Part shown: positions 7,394 to 16,446 of the stretch, one piece after another
Layout of the letters: the number at the start of each line of letters is the position of its first letter
Numbering within the stretch: the first letter of the stretch is position 1
Assembly: GCF_910577135.1 (NCBI RefSeq)
Contig: NZ_CAJTLL010000015.1
Coordinates: forward strand, 1 to 54,979
Direction of reading: 5' to 3'
DNA from: an uncultured Helicobacter sp.
GTDB lineage: Bacteria; Campylobacterota; Campylobacteria; Campylobacterales; Helicobacteraceae
Length of the DNA: 54,979 bases
Position numbers and translations under genes: made by a program
Notes under the pieces: generated by a model
What the model saw: only the letters and a program-made list of their open reading frames with translations
Told to the model about the DNA's origin: nothing
Database searches by the model: none

Positions 7394-9627
7394 ATAGCAC
7401 GTTGCTTAACGCATATAGCGGCATCAAAACGCATCAATTTGGGCTAGATTCTGTCTCAAATAACATTGCCAATGTTAATACTATTGGCTATAGAGAGAAT
7501 ATCCCGCAATTTGAAAGCCTCTTTGCTAATCAATTTGATACACTCAATGCCGATTCACCTATCAATAATGATATGAATTATGGTGCGACTAAATCAAGCA
7601 ATGCCATTTCCACACGTAGTGGCAATTATAAAGCAAGTGATGGGGAATTTAATGTCGCTTATGAAGGTAAAGGGTGGTTTATCGTAGGAGAGCAAAAAGA
7701 AGGTTCATTTGAAATCAAAGAAGATAGCTATGAAAAAAAGCAAAAAAACTACTTCACACGCGATGGCTCATTCTTGCGTGATGGCGAGGGCTACATTGTC
7801 AATACAAGCGGATATTATATGTATGGCGTGGATTTAGGCAAAATTGAAAATGGTATTTACACATCAAACAAAGATGAGGAGATAGACTTTGCCGGACTTG
7901 CCACAGGTGCGCTTAAACCCTTACAAATCCCACAGAATCTATATTATCACCCCGTGCTTACAACAAAAGTAGATTTAAGCACCAATCTTAATAAAAATGA
8001 AAATGCTATATCTGTCAGTGCATTCTTTAAAAAACCCGATGGTAGCTTTGATGAAGAACGTTTTATGAATATGGATATTAATGCCTTTGCTACTGATGAA
8101 ACACCACTCAATGCCTCTAGCTATAATGAAGTACGTCTCACACTCGATAAAGATGGCAAAAAAGAAGTTATCACCTTTAAATACGGGCAAGGTGGCGAAG
8201 AAGCCTTAGAATTTCGCACTTTAAACGACCTCAAAAAGCTCTTGCAGGATAAGGCAGGATTGGACTTAGAGGTGGGTAAAGACCTTGATGGTAAAGTGGG
8301 TGAAAAAGTAAGCTTAGCGCTACGGAATAATTCCTATAAGAATCTGAATCTTGAAATTGGCGGAAGCCTCTTTGAAAAGCTTGGATTCAAAGGCAAAAAT
8401 GATTATTTTAGTAGCGGTGTGGGGGCGAATTTCAATGCTAATAAAGCCTATGAACCAAATGCGATTGTGCAGCACAAAGGCGTAGTATTCCTCCACACAG
8501 GAGAGCTAGGCAAGAGTGAAGACCCATTTATGGATAAGGAAAATTGGAAGATACTTGATTCAAGCGGACTTAATGTATGGACGGATAATGCGACTTATTT
8601 AGAGGGCGATGTGGTATCTTATGAGGGCAAAATCTACCGCCGCACAAATCAAGCAGGTAATAATCCTATAAGCGAGGGGAATTGGGAAGAGTTAGGTGAT
8701 ATGGCTACTGCCCTCCCCCCTGTATATGAGCAAGGCACAACTTATGCTGTTGGTGATATTGTAAGCTATGAGGGCAGACTTTATCGCAAACTTATTGATA
8801 GTGGCAGTAGCGACCCTAAACTTGATAAAATCGGTTGGCAGGAGATTCACGGGGATAGCTTCCATAGTGAATTTATACAAATGCCAAGCTACCAAACTAA
8901 TGTTGAGATTTATGATGAAAGTGGTAAAAAATTTTTAATCCAAAGTCGCTACTTTATGACATCTTCTGGGAATCCTCTAGCCTCTCCGCCCACAGGTGAG
9001 CAGTGGGAAGTGCGCTCGGCAATCTTTGACCAACAGGGTGAAATTATGATAAGCCCTGATTATGTAACACACAGCATTACATTTGATAGTGAAGGCAAAC
9101 CTCAAGCCGAGCCAGTAGAACTAGCCTTTGGCGATAAGAAAGTGATGTATAATATCGCCGGGACACAAGATAAACCGAGTTCAAATTTTGTATATAGAAA
9201 TTCCGAAATTATCGATAAGGACCAAGATGGGCGAAGTGAAGGGCATTTAAGAGATGTGAGAATTGATAAAGATGGCATTATCTTCCTAGCTTTTGATAAT
9301 GGTGCGTATGAACCTATGGGGCGAGTGGGGATTGCTGCATTTGTGAATGATCAAGGTTTAAAAAAAGTAGGTGGAAACCTCTTTGAAATGACGGAGATGG
9401 TTGTCAATGGAGATTCTCATACAATAAGTGGACGCCCGATTTTAGGCTGGGAGGGCTTAAAGCTAAAATTTGGCTCTGTGCTATATAAACATTTAGAAAC
9501 AAGTAATGTCGATGTGGGAAATGCCTTGACGGAATTAATCGTTATGCAAAGGGGCTATTCTATGAACGCAAAAGCCTTTACCACAGGTGATGACTTAGTC
9601 AAAGAGGCTTTGAATCTCAAACGTTAA
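7390..9627 (+). CDS. flgE: FlgE-family flagellar hook protein with chitin-binding-like repeats
   Basis: 745 residues, within the long range of Campylobacterota hook proteins. The N-terminal rod/hook motif (LDSVSNNIANVNTIGYRE) and the C-terminal helix (LETSNVDVGNALTELIVMQ) form the conserved D0/D1 core. The middle holds three tandem ~40-residue modules (about 350-389, 397-436, 446-487). Each follows the pattern aromatic-Y-x-x-G-D-x-V-x-Y/H-x-G-x-x-Y/F ... P ... W, which resembles carbohydrate-binding family 5/12 (ChiC) modules: for example YLEGDVVSYEGKIYRR...W and YAVGDIVSYEGRLYRK...W. These would be exposed on the hook surface. The gene is coupled to flgD and belongs to the sigma-54 operon. 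H. pylori also has a FlgE paralogue next to fliK-flgD, so this may be the second hook-type protein and not the main FlgE. Confidence 0.9.
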   Translation: MNSTLLNAYSGIKTHQFGLDSVSNNIANVNTIGYRENIPQFESLFANQFDTLNADSPINNDMNYGATKSSNAISTRSGNYKASDGEFNVAYEGKGWFIVGEQKEGSFEIKEDSYEKKQKNYFTRDGSFLRDGEGYIVNTSGYYMYGVDLGKIENGIYTSNKDEEIDFAGLATGALKPLQIPQNLYYHPVLTTKVDLSTNLNKNENAISVSAFFKKPDGSFDEERFMNMDINAFATDETPLNASSYNEVRLTLDKDGKKEVITFKYGQGGEEALEFRTLNDLKKLLQDKAGLDLEVGKDLDGKVGEKVSLALRNNSYKNLNLEIGGSLFEKLGFKGKNDYFSSGVGANFNANKAYEPNAIVQHKGVVFLHTGELGKSEDPFMDKENWKILDSSGLNVWTDNATYLEGDVVSYEGKIYRRTNQAGNNPISEGNWEELGDMATALPPVYEQGTTYAVGDIVSYEGRLYRKLIDSGSSDPKLDKIGWQEIHGDSFHSEFIQMPSYQTNVEIYDESGKKFLIQSRYFMTSSGNPLASPPTGEQWEVRSAIFDQQGEIMISPDYVTHSITFDSEGKPQAEPVELAFGDKKVMYNIAGTQDKPSSNFVYRNSEIIDKDQDGRSEGHLRDVRIDKDGIIFLAFDNGAYEPMGRVGIAAFVNDQGLKKVGGNLFEMTEMVVNGDSHTISGRPILGWEGLKLKFGSVLYKHLETSNVDVGNALTELIVMQRGYSMNAKAFTTGDDLVKEALNLKR

Positions 9628-9693
9628 GGCGTTATAAACATCCAAGTGATTAGTGTAAATCCCTTTGTGTAGGAAAAATCGCGCTCTCTTGCG

Positions 9694-10374
9694 TTATAAA
9701 TATTCTATTTGGCATAATGTTTCTTGTAGATTCTCACATAGATATGCCACCCACCAGCTTAATGGAGAGTTTGCTCCTATGCTGTGTTTGCATAATCGCA
9801 TAAAGACAAAATCCTATGCTCACCCTCATCATTTCCCTCTACAAACTTAAATTCCAAGCCCTGCATAGCAATAAAATATGGCTCTGCACCAGATTCTAAA
9901 ACAAAATGTGCCTTGCAATAAGTAATATCATTACTAAAAATTAACAAACGCACCTGTGGCACATAGCGTTTAAGTATCTTAAAAGCATTTTTATAATAGG
10001 ACTTGCCAAATTTGACAACATAGTGATTTTGAGATACGAGATAATCACCTAAGCGCAAATACACAAAAGCATCATAGGGACTATTTTTATACGTTTAGCC
10101 ACATTTGTTTTATCTAGTCATTTTTTAGAATCTTGCAAAGTAGCAAAAATACAGAGGATTTTAAAAATAGCCACTCAAGTAAGCTTGGGGGGGGGATAAG
10201 ATATGCTTTTTTTAATTGCTTGAGATTTATATGTTTGTAATGATTTGCATAATGTTCTTTGCATATTGCGTGTGGGGGCAGCCCATTATATATATTACGT
10301 ATTATAGGCGAAGAATCCCGTGTATCATCACTCTTTGCCCTTTGGTTTTTATAAGAAGCCACCCCCAGATACAC
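9694..10374 (-). pseudogene. GT11 (FutC-like) alpha-1,2-fucosyltransferase relic
   Basis: Pieces of a family-11 fucosyltransferase are readable on the minus strand: DAFVYLRLGDYL (compare HIRRGDY), SYYKNAFKILKRYVPQVRL followed by LIFSNDITYCK, and, after a one-base frame change near 9779, IGANSPLSWWVAYLCENLQE (compare ANSxxSWWxAYL). Upstream, the segment LKQLKKAYLIPPP runs into a C9 tract (plus-strand G9, 10187-10195). H. pylori futC has a poly-C tract encoding prolines at about this position. The N-terminal donor-binding part is missing and further stops lie around 10090-10120, so the gene is not functional. Such enzymes fucosylate LPS Lewis-type antigens. The product at the 5' end (10200-10374) is less certain. 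Confidence 0.6.
10187..10195. repeat. G9 homopolymer (C9 on the coding strand)
   Basis: Nine consecutive G on the plus strand inside the GT11 relic. G/C tracts of this length mutate by slipped-strand mispairing in Helicobacter and Campylobacter and switch glycosyltransferases on and off. Here the gene is broken elsewhere too, so the tract is probably a relic of past phase variation. Confidence 0.85.
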
Positions 10375-10879
10375 TTCAACCTTGCTAAAATGCTGTAATC
10401 ATAAGCTTTGAGAAAACACCAAAAATCTTGGGAAAATGTCCGCATATTGATATTGCAGCCGCCAAACTCAAAGGTTAGTCTATCAGTATCTACCCTTACA
10501 AAAAGGCTTTTTGCGCCATTTAGCACATCTAGCTCGTGTCCTTCAACATCAAGTTTGCATAGATGAATATACGATATACCCTTTTGCGCACAATATGCTT
10601 CAAGTCGATATGCTCTCTATCTTTAAAGCGCGAAGCAGTAGCGAAACTTCCTCAAAAGTAAATTTTGAAGACTTAAAGCAAAAACAAGATAGTATATTGT
10701 TAGATTCTAGCTGGGGGGGGGGATGAAATCACGTAAGATGTGAGATATTTGCCTACATTTGCGCCTATATCGAAAATACATTGTGCAAAATAAGGCAAAG
10801 CTACAAGAGCTTACACTACCTTCTCTCCCCTCACTCCCGCGCTAGAGCCAATACCCAAAGAAAACAAACGATTTCTCAT
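10302..10879 (-). pseudogene. FkbM-family methyltransferase relic
   Basis: The minus strand starts at 10879 (MRNRLFSLGIG...), hits an in-frame TAA at codon 23 (10811-10813) and continues as ALVALPYFAQCIFDIGANVG, the SAM-binding motif of FkbM methyltransferases. It reaches a C10 tract at 10713-10722. After that, in other frames, come FTFEEVSLLLRALKIESI, then CKLDVEGHELDVLNGAKSLF and LTFEFGGCNINMRTFSQDFW, the conserved C-terminal half. The central part between the C tract and the C-terminal motif is shortened. The gene therefore carries a nonsense codon, at least two frame changes and probably a deletion. Family members O-methylate sugars of surface glycans, consistent with the neighbouring fucosyltransferase relic. 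Confidence 0.65.
10713..10722. repeat. G10 homopolymer (C10 on the coding strand)
   Basis: Ten consecutive G on the plus strand within the FkbM relic, just downstream (in the coding sense) of the SAM-binding motif. This is a typical phase-variation tract, now in a gene with other inactivating changes. Confidence 0.85.
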
Positions 10880-10981
10880 TCGTCTCTCTTTTATCCTAGT
10901 TGAAAATTAGTATAACAGCCCCTTTTACTTATCTATGAAGCAAAAAAATATAGCGCGATTTTATCAAAACTATTGTAAAAA

Positions 10982-11452
10982 CTACCATTGCTTGTATATT
11001 TGTGCTTGTCGCACACCCTCATAGAGTGCCGCACCAACGCTTGTAGCGAGATTGATACTCCGCACACCCCTAACCATAGGCAATTTATATGTTTGCGCGA
11101 CATAAGTGCTCAAAAGGCTTTCATCTAGCCCCTTATCCTCCCTGCCAAAATACAAGAATCCCCCTTGAGATAGCCGAGCTTGATAATAGTCCATCTTCGC
11201 CTTTGTGCTAAAGAAAAAGTGCCTATCGCTAGGGGGATATTCATTCCAAAATGCGCCAAGATTATGCCATTCATAGACTTGCAAATGCTGCCAATAATCA
11301 AGCCCCGCGCGTTTAAGCTCCCTTTGAGCTGTGCTAAAGCCAAGCGGATAAATCAAATGCAATACAGAATCTGTCGCCACACACAAACGCCCGATATTAC
11401 CTGTATTTTGCGGAATCTGCGGCTCAACAAGCACAATATGAAAGCTACTCAT
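10982..11452 (-). CDS. trmL: TrmL-type tRNA 2'-O-methyltransferase (SPOUT)
   Basis: 156 residues, the usual size for TrmL, which 2'-O-methylates the wobble nucleotide (C34/U34) of tRNA-Leu. The SPOUT knot motifs are present: N-terminal EPQIPQNTGNIGRLC, middle FLYFGREDKGLDESLL, and C-terminal LPMVRGVRSINLATSVG, which forms the SAM pocket. AAAGGA lies eight bases before the ATG. The 190-base gap to tmk contains no gene. Confidence 0.9.
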   Translation of the reverse strand: MSSFHIVLVEPQIPQNTGNIGRLCVATDSVLHLIYPLGFSTAQRELKRAGLDYWQHLQVYEWHNLGAFWNEYPPSDRHFFFSTKAKMDYYQARLSQGGFLYFGREDKGLDESLLSTYVAQTYKLPMVRGVRSINLATSVGAALYEGVRQAQIYKQW

Positions 11453-11642
11453 TATCTATCCTTTAAGCAATGCGATTAAAATTTCTTTATTTGCAATTCA
11501 CCATTTTATCGTGCTTTAAATTTATTGCTCCTATGATTTTCCTCACGAGATTTTGTAAGTATGGATTGCTTCGTGCGAATGCTATGCTCCCCACAATGAC
11601 ACAAAAGCTCCTTTGCTCTAAATCTGTTCTTTAATTTTTACA

Positions 11643-12245
11643 TTATTTTTGAGAATCCATAAAGATTCTATCAATATATGTCTTAATCTCCGTGCAAATC
11701 TCCTCTCTAGGCTTGTTTGCGTTAATGACAATATGCTCTAACCCTATCTGCTTAACTACACAAACAAGGCGGTTTTGAATCTCAAGCATATATTCTATGC
11801 CCCTGCTTTCAATGCTATCGTGAGCCTTTTGTGCTAATCGCTCCTGCAGCTGCACCCTATCAAGCTCTAAAATCACCACTAAATCAGGGAAGCACCCACG
11901 CAGTGCATATCTATTAAGCTCTATGCTTTGTTCTATATCAATATCCTTTGCATACGCAATACCTGAAATAACGCTCCTATCGGTGATTATAAGCTTATCC
12001 ATATTGGGGGATAAAACTTGTGTGTAATGCTGTGCCCTATCAGCGAGAAACAAAAATGCCTCAGCATATTTATCGAGTGCGAATCCTGCCTTTTGCGGAG
12101 TAAACAGCACAAGCTCACGTATTGCCTCTCCTAGTACACTGCCACCGGGCTCTTTAGTGAAAATCGCATCAGGATAATGCGATTTTAGAAGTGTTATTTG
12201 TGTGCTTTTGCCGCAAGTGTCTATGCCCTCAAGCGCTACATACAT
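11643..12245 (-). CDS. tmk: Thymidylate kinase
   Basis: 200 residues. It phosphorylates dTMP to dTDP. The P-loop is GIDTCGKSTQ at residues ~7-16, followed by FTKEPGGSVLGEAIRE (the DR/EP substrate motif) and DRSVISGIAYAKD. The lid region around ERLAQKAHDSIESRG completes the family pattern. The ATG overlaps the stop of coaD (TAATG), giving coupled translation; the order coaD-tmk is that of H. pylori. Confidence 0.95.
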   Translation of the reverse strand: MYVALEGIDTCGKSTQITLLKSHYPDAIFTKEPGGSVLGEAIRELVLFTPQKAGFALDKYAEAFLFLADRAQHYTQVLSPNMDKLIITDRSVISGIAYAKDIDIEQSIELNRYALRGCFPDLVVILELDRVQLQERLAQKAHDSIESRGIEYMLEIQNRLVCVVKQIGLEHIVINANKPREEICTEIKTYIDRIFMDSQK

Positions 12246-12736
12246 TACTTAGCCTTTTGTGTGTAAAGTGAGAGGATTACATCTGCTACATTATGTGGCA
12301 CAAGATGCGCAAACCTCCCATTATGCGTGATGATTGAGCGCACGACAGAGGAGCTAATAAACGCATTTTGTAACGTAGGCATAAAATAAATGGTTTCTAG
12401 CTCATCACTGAGCGAGGCATTGGCATAGCCCATTTGCAATTCATATTCAAAATCACTTACCGCGCGTAGCCCTCTTATGATAACTCTCGCGCCCTTTTGC
12501 TTTGCAAACTCTGCAAGAAGATTACTAAAGCCCTCCACACATACATTAGAAAGATTCTGTGTGCTTTTTTTAAGAATGGCTATGCGTTCATTAAGTGAAA
12601 AGAGCGGATTCTTAGCCGATGAGGCAGCTACGGCGACAATGACATTATCAAAGATTTCAATGGAACGTTTAATAATATCTAAATGCCCATTGGTTACGGG
12701 ATCAAAAGTCCCCGGATAAATAGCTAGCTTTCTCAT
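12245..12736 (-). CDS. coaD: Phosphopantetheine adenylyltransferase
   Basis: 163 residues, the typical CoaD length. It catalyses the penultimate step of coenzyme A synthesis, 4'-phosphopantetheine plus ATP to dephospho-CoA. The nucleotidyltransferase HxGH-type motif is [13 protein letters not shown] near the start, and the second motif is [19 protein letters not shown] near the end (ISSS). It lies between ubiX (21-base gap) and tmk (overlap) in a minus-strand operon. Confidence 0.96.
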   Translation of the reverse strand: MRKLAIYPGTFDPVTNGHLDIIKRSIEIFDNVIVAVAASSAKNPLFSLNERIAILKKSTQNLSNVCVEGFSNLLAEFAKQKGARVIIRGLRAVSDFEYELQMGYANASLSDELETIYFMPTLQNAFISSSVVRSIITHNGRFAHLVPHNVADVILSLYTQKAK

Positions 12737-12757
12737 TTCTTTCCCTTTTTGTGTTTC

Positions 12758-13336
12758 TTAACATTTCCAACGCATATAAATCTCATTTGGAATCTTTAGC
12801 GCATCAAGCCACTTACCGACAAAAAATCGCTCCATAGATTCTAAATCCTTAGGCTTAGCATAATATCCCACACTAGGAGGTGCGATAATCACACCAAGCG
12901 TAGATAGCTTACTCATTTGCTCTAAGGCAATGGGGCTTAGAGGCATTTCACGCGGAGCTAGAAGCAAAGTCCGCCGCTCCTTTAACATCACACTCGCACA
13001 GCGCGAAATCAAATCATCGCATAGCCCATTAGCAATTTTTGCTAACAGATTCATACTTGTAGGCACGATTGCCATTGCGTTGATACCAAAGCTCCCAGAA
13101 GCAATGCCACTATCTAGCTCATCTTCATCATAGATTCTAAAATGGTTCTTTTGCCTTAAGGCATCAAGGCATACTTCTATATCCATATCAAGCTCACTAT
13201 TTGCCACATCTTTAGCACCCTCGCTCATCACTACAAATAGCTCTATGGAATGAGGGATATATTCAATCAATCTTAAGCCTAAATGCACTCCACTTGCACC
13301 ACCTATGGCGACCACAAGCTTTTTTATCTCACTCAT
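12758..13336 (-). CDS. ubiX: UbiX-family flavin prenyltransferase
   Basis: 192 residues. UbiX joins dimethylallyl phosphate to FMN to make the prenylated flavin cofactor of UbiD decarboxylases, used in ubi- or menaquinone-type pathways. The flavoprotein fold begins with VVAIGGASGVHLGLRLIE. The FMN-binding part contains GIASGSFGINAMAIVPTSMN and LKERRTLLLAPREMPLSP, and PPSVGYYAKPKDLESM closes the protein. It lies upstream of coaD in the same orientation, as in H. pylori. Confidence 0.93.
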   Translation of the reverse strand: MSEIKKLVVAIGGASGVHLGLRLIEYIPHSIELFVVMSEGAKDVANSELDMDIEVCLDALRQKNHFRIYDEDELDSGIASGSFGINAMAIVPTSMNLLAKIANGLCDDLISRCASVMLKERRTLLLAPREMPLSPIALEQMSKLSTLGVIIAPPSVGYYAKPKDLESMERFFVGKWLDALKIPNEIYMRWKC

Positions 13337-13407
13337 AGCCTTTCCTTGTTACAATACTTATATTAATGCTCATATTATCAAAACCATTCAATCATAGCAC
13401 ATATTTT

Positions 13408-14334
13408 TTACAATAATTCACCCCTGCCCTCATCAGTAACCCTCACGCGTAAAATCTTCCCACTGCTAGGATTTTTTGCGTTAATAATGTCATTATACAC
13501 AGCATTTTGTCGTGCCTCTAGCACCACTTCCATACTTATGCCATTCTCATAGCCTACCACGTGGATTTTATCGCCCTTTTTCACAATCACACGTGGCTTA
13601 ATCTTATCTTTTGTAATGATAGTATTCACCCGGATATAGCTCTTTGCACTGCTATTATTAAGCTCATTTGCGCTCATATATTCTGTGCCCAATCGTTCAA
13701 AAGGCACAGATTCTATCCGTGTATTGCTTGTGCTTATAATCTCACTCACAGGGATATTCTGTGTGCTTTTAAATACATCAAGTGTGCCTTTAATCATATA
13801 AATAAAGGTAAGTTTTTTCATCTGTGCATTAGGCGGTGTGCGGTACTTCATCGCTAAAGTGCCATTATGCTTTTTTAATGCAGATTCTGGCAATTCATAT
13901 TGGATTAGCTCATAATCACTAGGCACATTATTTAGAGGACGCACAAGTAGATTCTCAATATGAATCCTATTACCATAATGCTGGATATACATTTTTTCTA
14001 TAAATTCTTTAACATTATTCTCGCGCATATCAGTGACGTATTGAAACTCCACATAATCGCTTTCAAAAGAGATAATCTCATAGCCATATCGCGCGAAAAT
14101 GAGCTTTATATCCACACTTTTAAGCGTGAGGGTGAATTTATCCGGTGGCAAAGTGGCGACCTTAAACCTCCTATCCATCATAGGAAACATATCTGTGGAA
14201 TATATATCGCTTTTATTTACCTGATAGGCTTTTTTCAAATGCAGTTTAGAATCAGGAATTGTTACATTATCTACACCATTGAGTGCATAGACACATAAGC
14301 ATAAAACTACGAATATTTTATATAATCTTGCCAT
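13408..14334 (-). CDS. flgA: FlgA, flagellar P-ring assembly chaperone
   Basis: 308 residues with a signal peptide (LYKIFVVLCLCVYALNG). The C-terminal SAF/FlgA domain is visible in TIITKDKIKPRVIVKKGDKI, followed by VEVVLEARQNAVYND-like sequence and INAKNPSSGKILRVRVTD. FlgA acts in the periplasm to help FlgI subunits form the P ring. The N-terminal half is longer than in enterobacterial FlgA, as is usual in Campylobacterota. It follows uvrD by 33 bases and precedes ubiX, the same order as in H. pylori. Confidence 0.9.
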   Translation of the reverse strand: MARLYKIFVVLCLCVYALNGVDNVTIPDSKLHLKKAYQVNKSDIYSTDMFPMMDRRFKVATLPPDKFTLTLKSVDIKLIFARYGYEIISFESDYVEFQYVTDMRENNVKEFIEKMYIQHYGNRIHIENLLVRPLNNVPSDYELIQYELPESALKKHNGTLAMKYRTPPNAQMKKLTFIYMIKGTLDVFKSTQNIPVSEIISTSNTRIESVPFERLGTEYMSANELNNSSAKSYIRVNTIITKDKIKPRVIVKKGDKIHVVGYENGISMEVVLEARQNAVYNDIINAKNPSSGKILRVRVTDEGRGELL

Positions 14335-14367
14335 TTTTTCCTCTCTTACCTTATATGCTTCCAGCCT

Positions 14368-16446
14368 TTATTCCTCTAAGGGCTGCACAAATGAACTGAT
14401 AATTTCCCGCTGCAATCCGCCAAAATTGATTTTTAGCCTATATTGCGCTCCCTGTGCTTGAATAGATTCTATCACACCTACGCCAAAGAGTTTATGAGAG
14501 ACTTTCATACCTTTATGGAACTCACTTTGTGTCGATGTAATGTCCTTTTGCCTCAAGAGTGTGTTTCCAAGCATTCCGCTTTCTTTCAAAAAATATGAGG
14601 GCTTAAGCCACTCTCTTTTACCCTTATAGAATCTGCTTTTTGCATAGCAGAGTGTTAGCACATCTTTTGCCCGTGTGAAAGCTACATAGCCTAGCCTCCG
14701 CTCCTCTTGCAAACTCTCCTCGTCTCTTTGCATTGGGAAAAATCCATCTTCTAAGCCAATCACATAGACATATTTAAATTCCAAACCCTTTGCGGTATGT
14801 ATGCTCATACAGCTCACAGCATCGCCTACAACCTCATCACTAGGACTAGCAAGGGCTAAATCATTTAAAAAATCTTCAATATGGCTATTAGGATTGCAAA
14901 TAGCATAATCGCGGCATTTGCCATAAAATTCCGCTATATTTCCCTCTCTATCGACCTCATCAAACTTGCTGAATGTAAAAATGAGATATTCCTCCATTTC
15001 TGTAATCACATTTTCAAAACTTCCACATTTCTGCCATTGCTGTAATTTGCCTACTAAATCCATAAGTGCGCTATAAGGGGCTTTGCCTAGAATCTCCAAG
15101 CACTCCTTAGGATAGGCTATCAATGTAGCAATGCAGGAAAGCCCTTTAGAGATGGCAAGATTCTCTAAATGCGTTTGCCTCACCTTACCAATGCCACGTT
15201 TGGGGTTATTAATAATATTTAAAAATGAAAAATCATCATCAAGATTTACAATCAAACGCAAATAGCTTAATAGTGCCTTAATCTCTACACGTTCGTAAAA
15301 ACGCATAGCCCCAATGATTCTATATCGGATTTGAGCACGATTTAAGCCCTCCTCTACTCCACGTGAGAGGGCATTCAAACGAAACAAAATAGCTATCTCA
15401 CTCAAATTTGCCCCTAGTGCTAAAAGCCTCTCTATATCTTTAGCTAAAAACATCGCCTCGCTATTCTCATCCTCACTCTCTACGAGGCGCACAGCCTCTC
15501 CTGCCCCTCTTATACTCTTTAGATTCTTACCCAAACGCTCAGTATTGCGCGATATGAGGTTATTAGCAATCTCAAGGATTGGCTCATATGAGCGGTAGTT
15601 CTCTTCTAGCTTAATCACCTTGACTTCATCAAACATTTGCGGAAATCGCAAAATATTACGCACATCTGCCCCACGCCACCCATAAATACTTTGGTCATCA
15701 TCGCCCACAACACAGAGATTCTGATGGCTCACACAAAGGCTTTTTAGAATTTTGCATTGCAATTCATTGGTATCTTGATACTCATCAACCATAACATATT
15801 GATACTTTTGGCTCATCTGCTGGGCAATATCCTGTCTTTTGTCTAAAATCTTATAAGTAAGATAGAGCAAATCATCAAAATCAAGCAGATTTTTTCCTGC
15901 CAAATACCGCTCATACTCATCATACACTCTTTGAAGCTTCTTATCCTCCGCACTATGAGCAAAGGTACTTGCCTCCTCTGGGGAAAGAAAGCTATTTTTC
16001 ATCGTGGAAATATACGTATCGCAAATAGCAGGAGGTAACGTATTGCAAAGCGATTTGAGTATGGAGCGCTTATCTGCTGAATCGAGCACGACAAAATTTG
16101 CCGCCCGCTCAAGTGTGGTGATATGGAATCGTAAAAAGATTAAGCCAAATTTATGAAACGTGCATAAAAGCGGCGGGGCATTAAGGGTAGTATCTAAAAG
16201 TGAGAGCGCCCTCTCTCTCATCTCCTCTGCGGCTTTATTGGTAAAAGTAAGGGTAAGTGTGCTATGCGGGGGGATTCCCACTTCATCGACTAGATAGGCT
16301 AAACGCGTTGTAATCGTCTTTGTCTTCCCACTCCCTGCCCCTGCAAGAATGAGCAATGCACCATCGATATGCTTTGCTGCTTCTTGCTGTGCGGGGTTGA
16401 GCGCTAAAAGGGCTTGTTGTAGCGCAGAGGGCGAAGGAGCAGCCAT
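14368..16446 (-). CDS. uvrD: UvrD/Rep-family ATP-dependent DNA helicase
   Basis: 692 residues, superfamily 1A. Motifs run in order: Q motif LNPAQQEAAKH, Walker A LAGAGSGKTKTI, motif II VMVDEYQDTNELQ, motif III VGDDDQSIYGWRGAD, motif IV LEENYRSYEPIL, motif V SIHTAKGLEFKYVYVIGLE and motif VI EERRLGYVAFTRAKD. It unwinds DNA 3'-to-5' in repair and replication restart. Its ATG follows the stop of the DUF2147 gene directly and flgA follows, so all probably share a transcript. Confidence 0.95.
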   Translation of the reverse strand: MAAPSPSALQQALLALNPAQQEAAKHIDGALLILAGAGSGKTKTITTRLAYLVDEVGIPPHSTLTLTFTNKAAEEMRERALSLLDTTLNAPPLLCTFHKFGLIFLRFHITTLERAANFVVLDSADKRSILKSLCNTLPPAICDTYISTMKNSFLSPEEASTFAHSAEDKKLQRVYDEYERYLAGKNLLDFDDLLYLTYKILDKRQDIAQQMSQKYQYVMVDEYQDTNELQCKILKSLCVSHQNLCVVGDDDQSIYGWRGADVRNILRFPQMFDEVKVIKLEENYRSYEPILEIANNLISRNTERLGKNLKSIRGAGEAVRLVESEDENSEAMFLAKDIERLLALGANLSEIAILFRLNALSRGVEEGLNRAQIRYRIIGAMRFYERVEIKALLSYLRLIVNLDDDFSFLNIINNPKRGIGKVRQTHLENLAISKGLSCIATLIAYPKECLEILGKAPYSALMDLVGKLQQWQKCGSFENVITEMEEYLIFTFSKFDEVDREGNIAEFYGKCRDYAICNPNSHIEDFLNDLALASPSDEVVGDAVSCMSIHTAKGLEFKYVYVIGLEDGFFPMQRDEESLQEERRLGYVAFTRAKDVLTLCYAKSRFYKGKREWLKPSYFLKESGMLGNTLLRQKDITSTQSEFHKGMKVSHKLFGVGVIESIQAQGAQYRLKINFGGLQREIISSFVQPLEE

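Noticed and set aside
11540..11605. Possible dispersed intergenic repeat (GGATTGCTTCGTGCGAATGC and following bases)
   Set aside because: It resembles short repeats seen between genes in related bacteria, but no second copy is evident in this window, so it cannot be supported.
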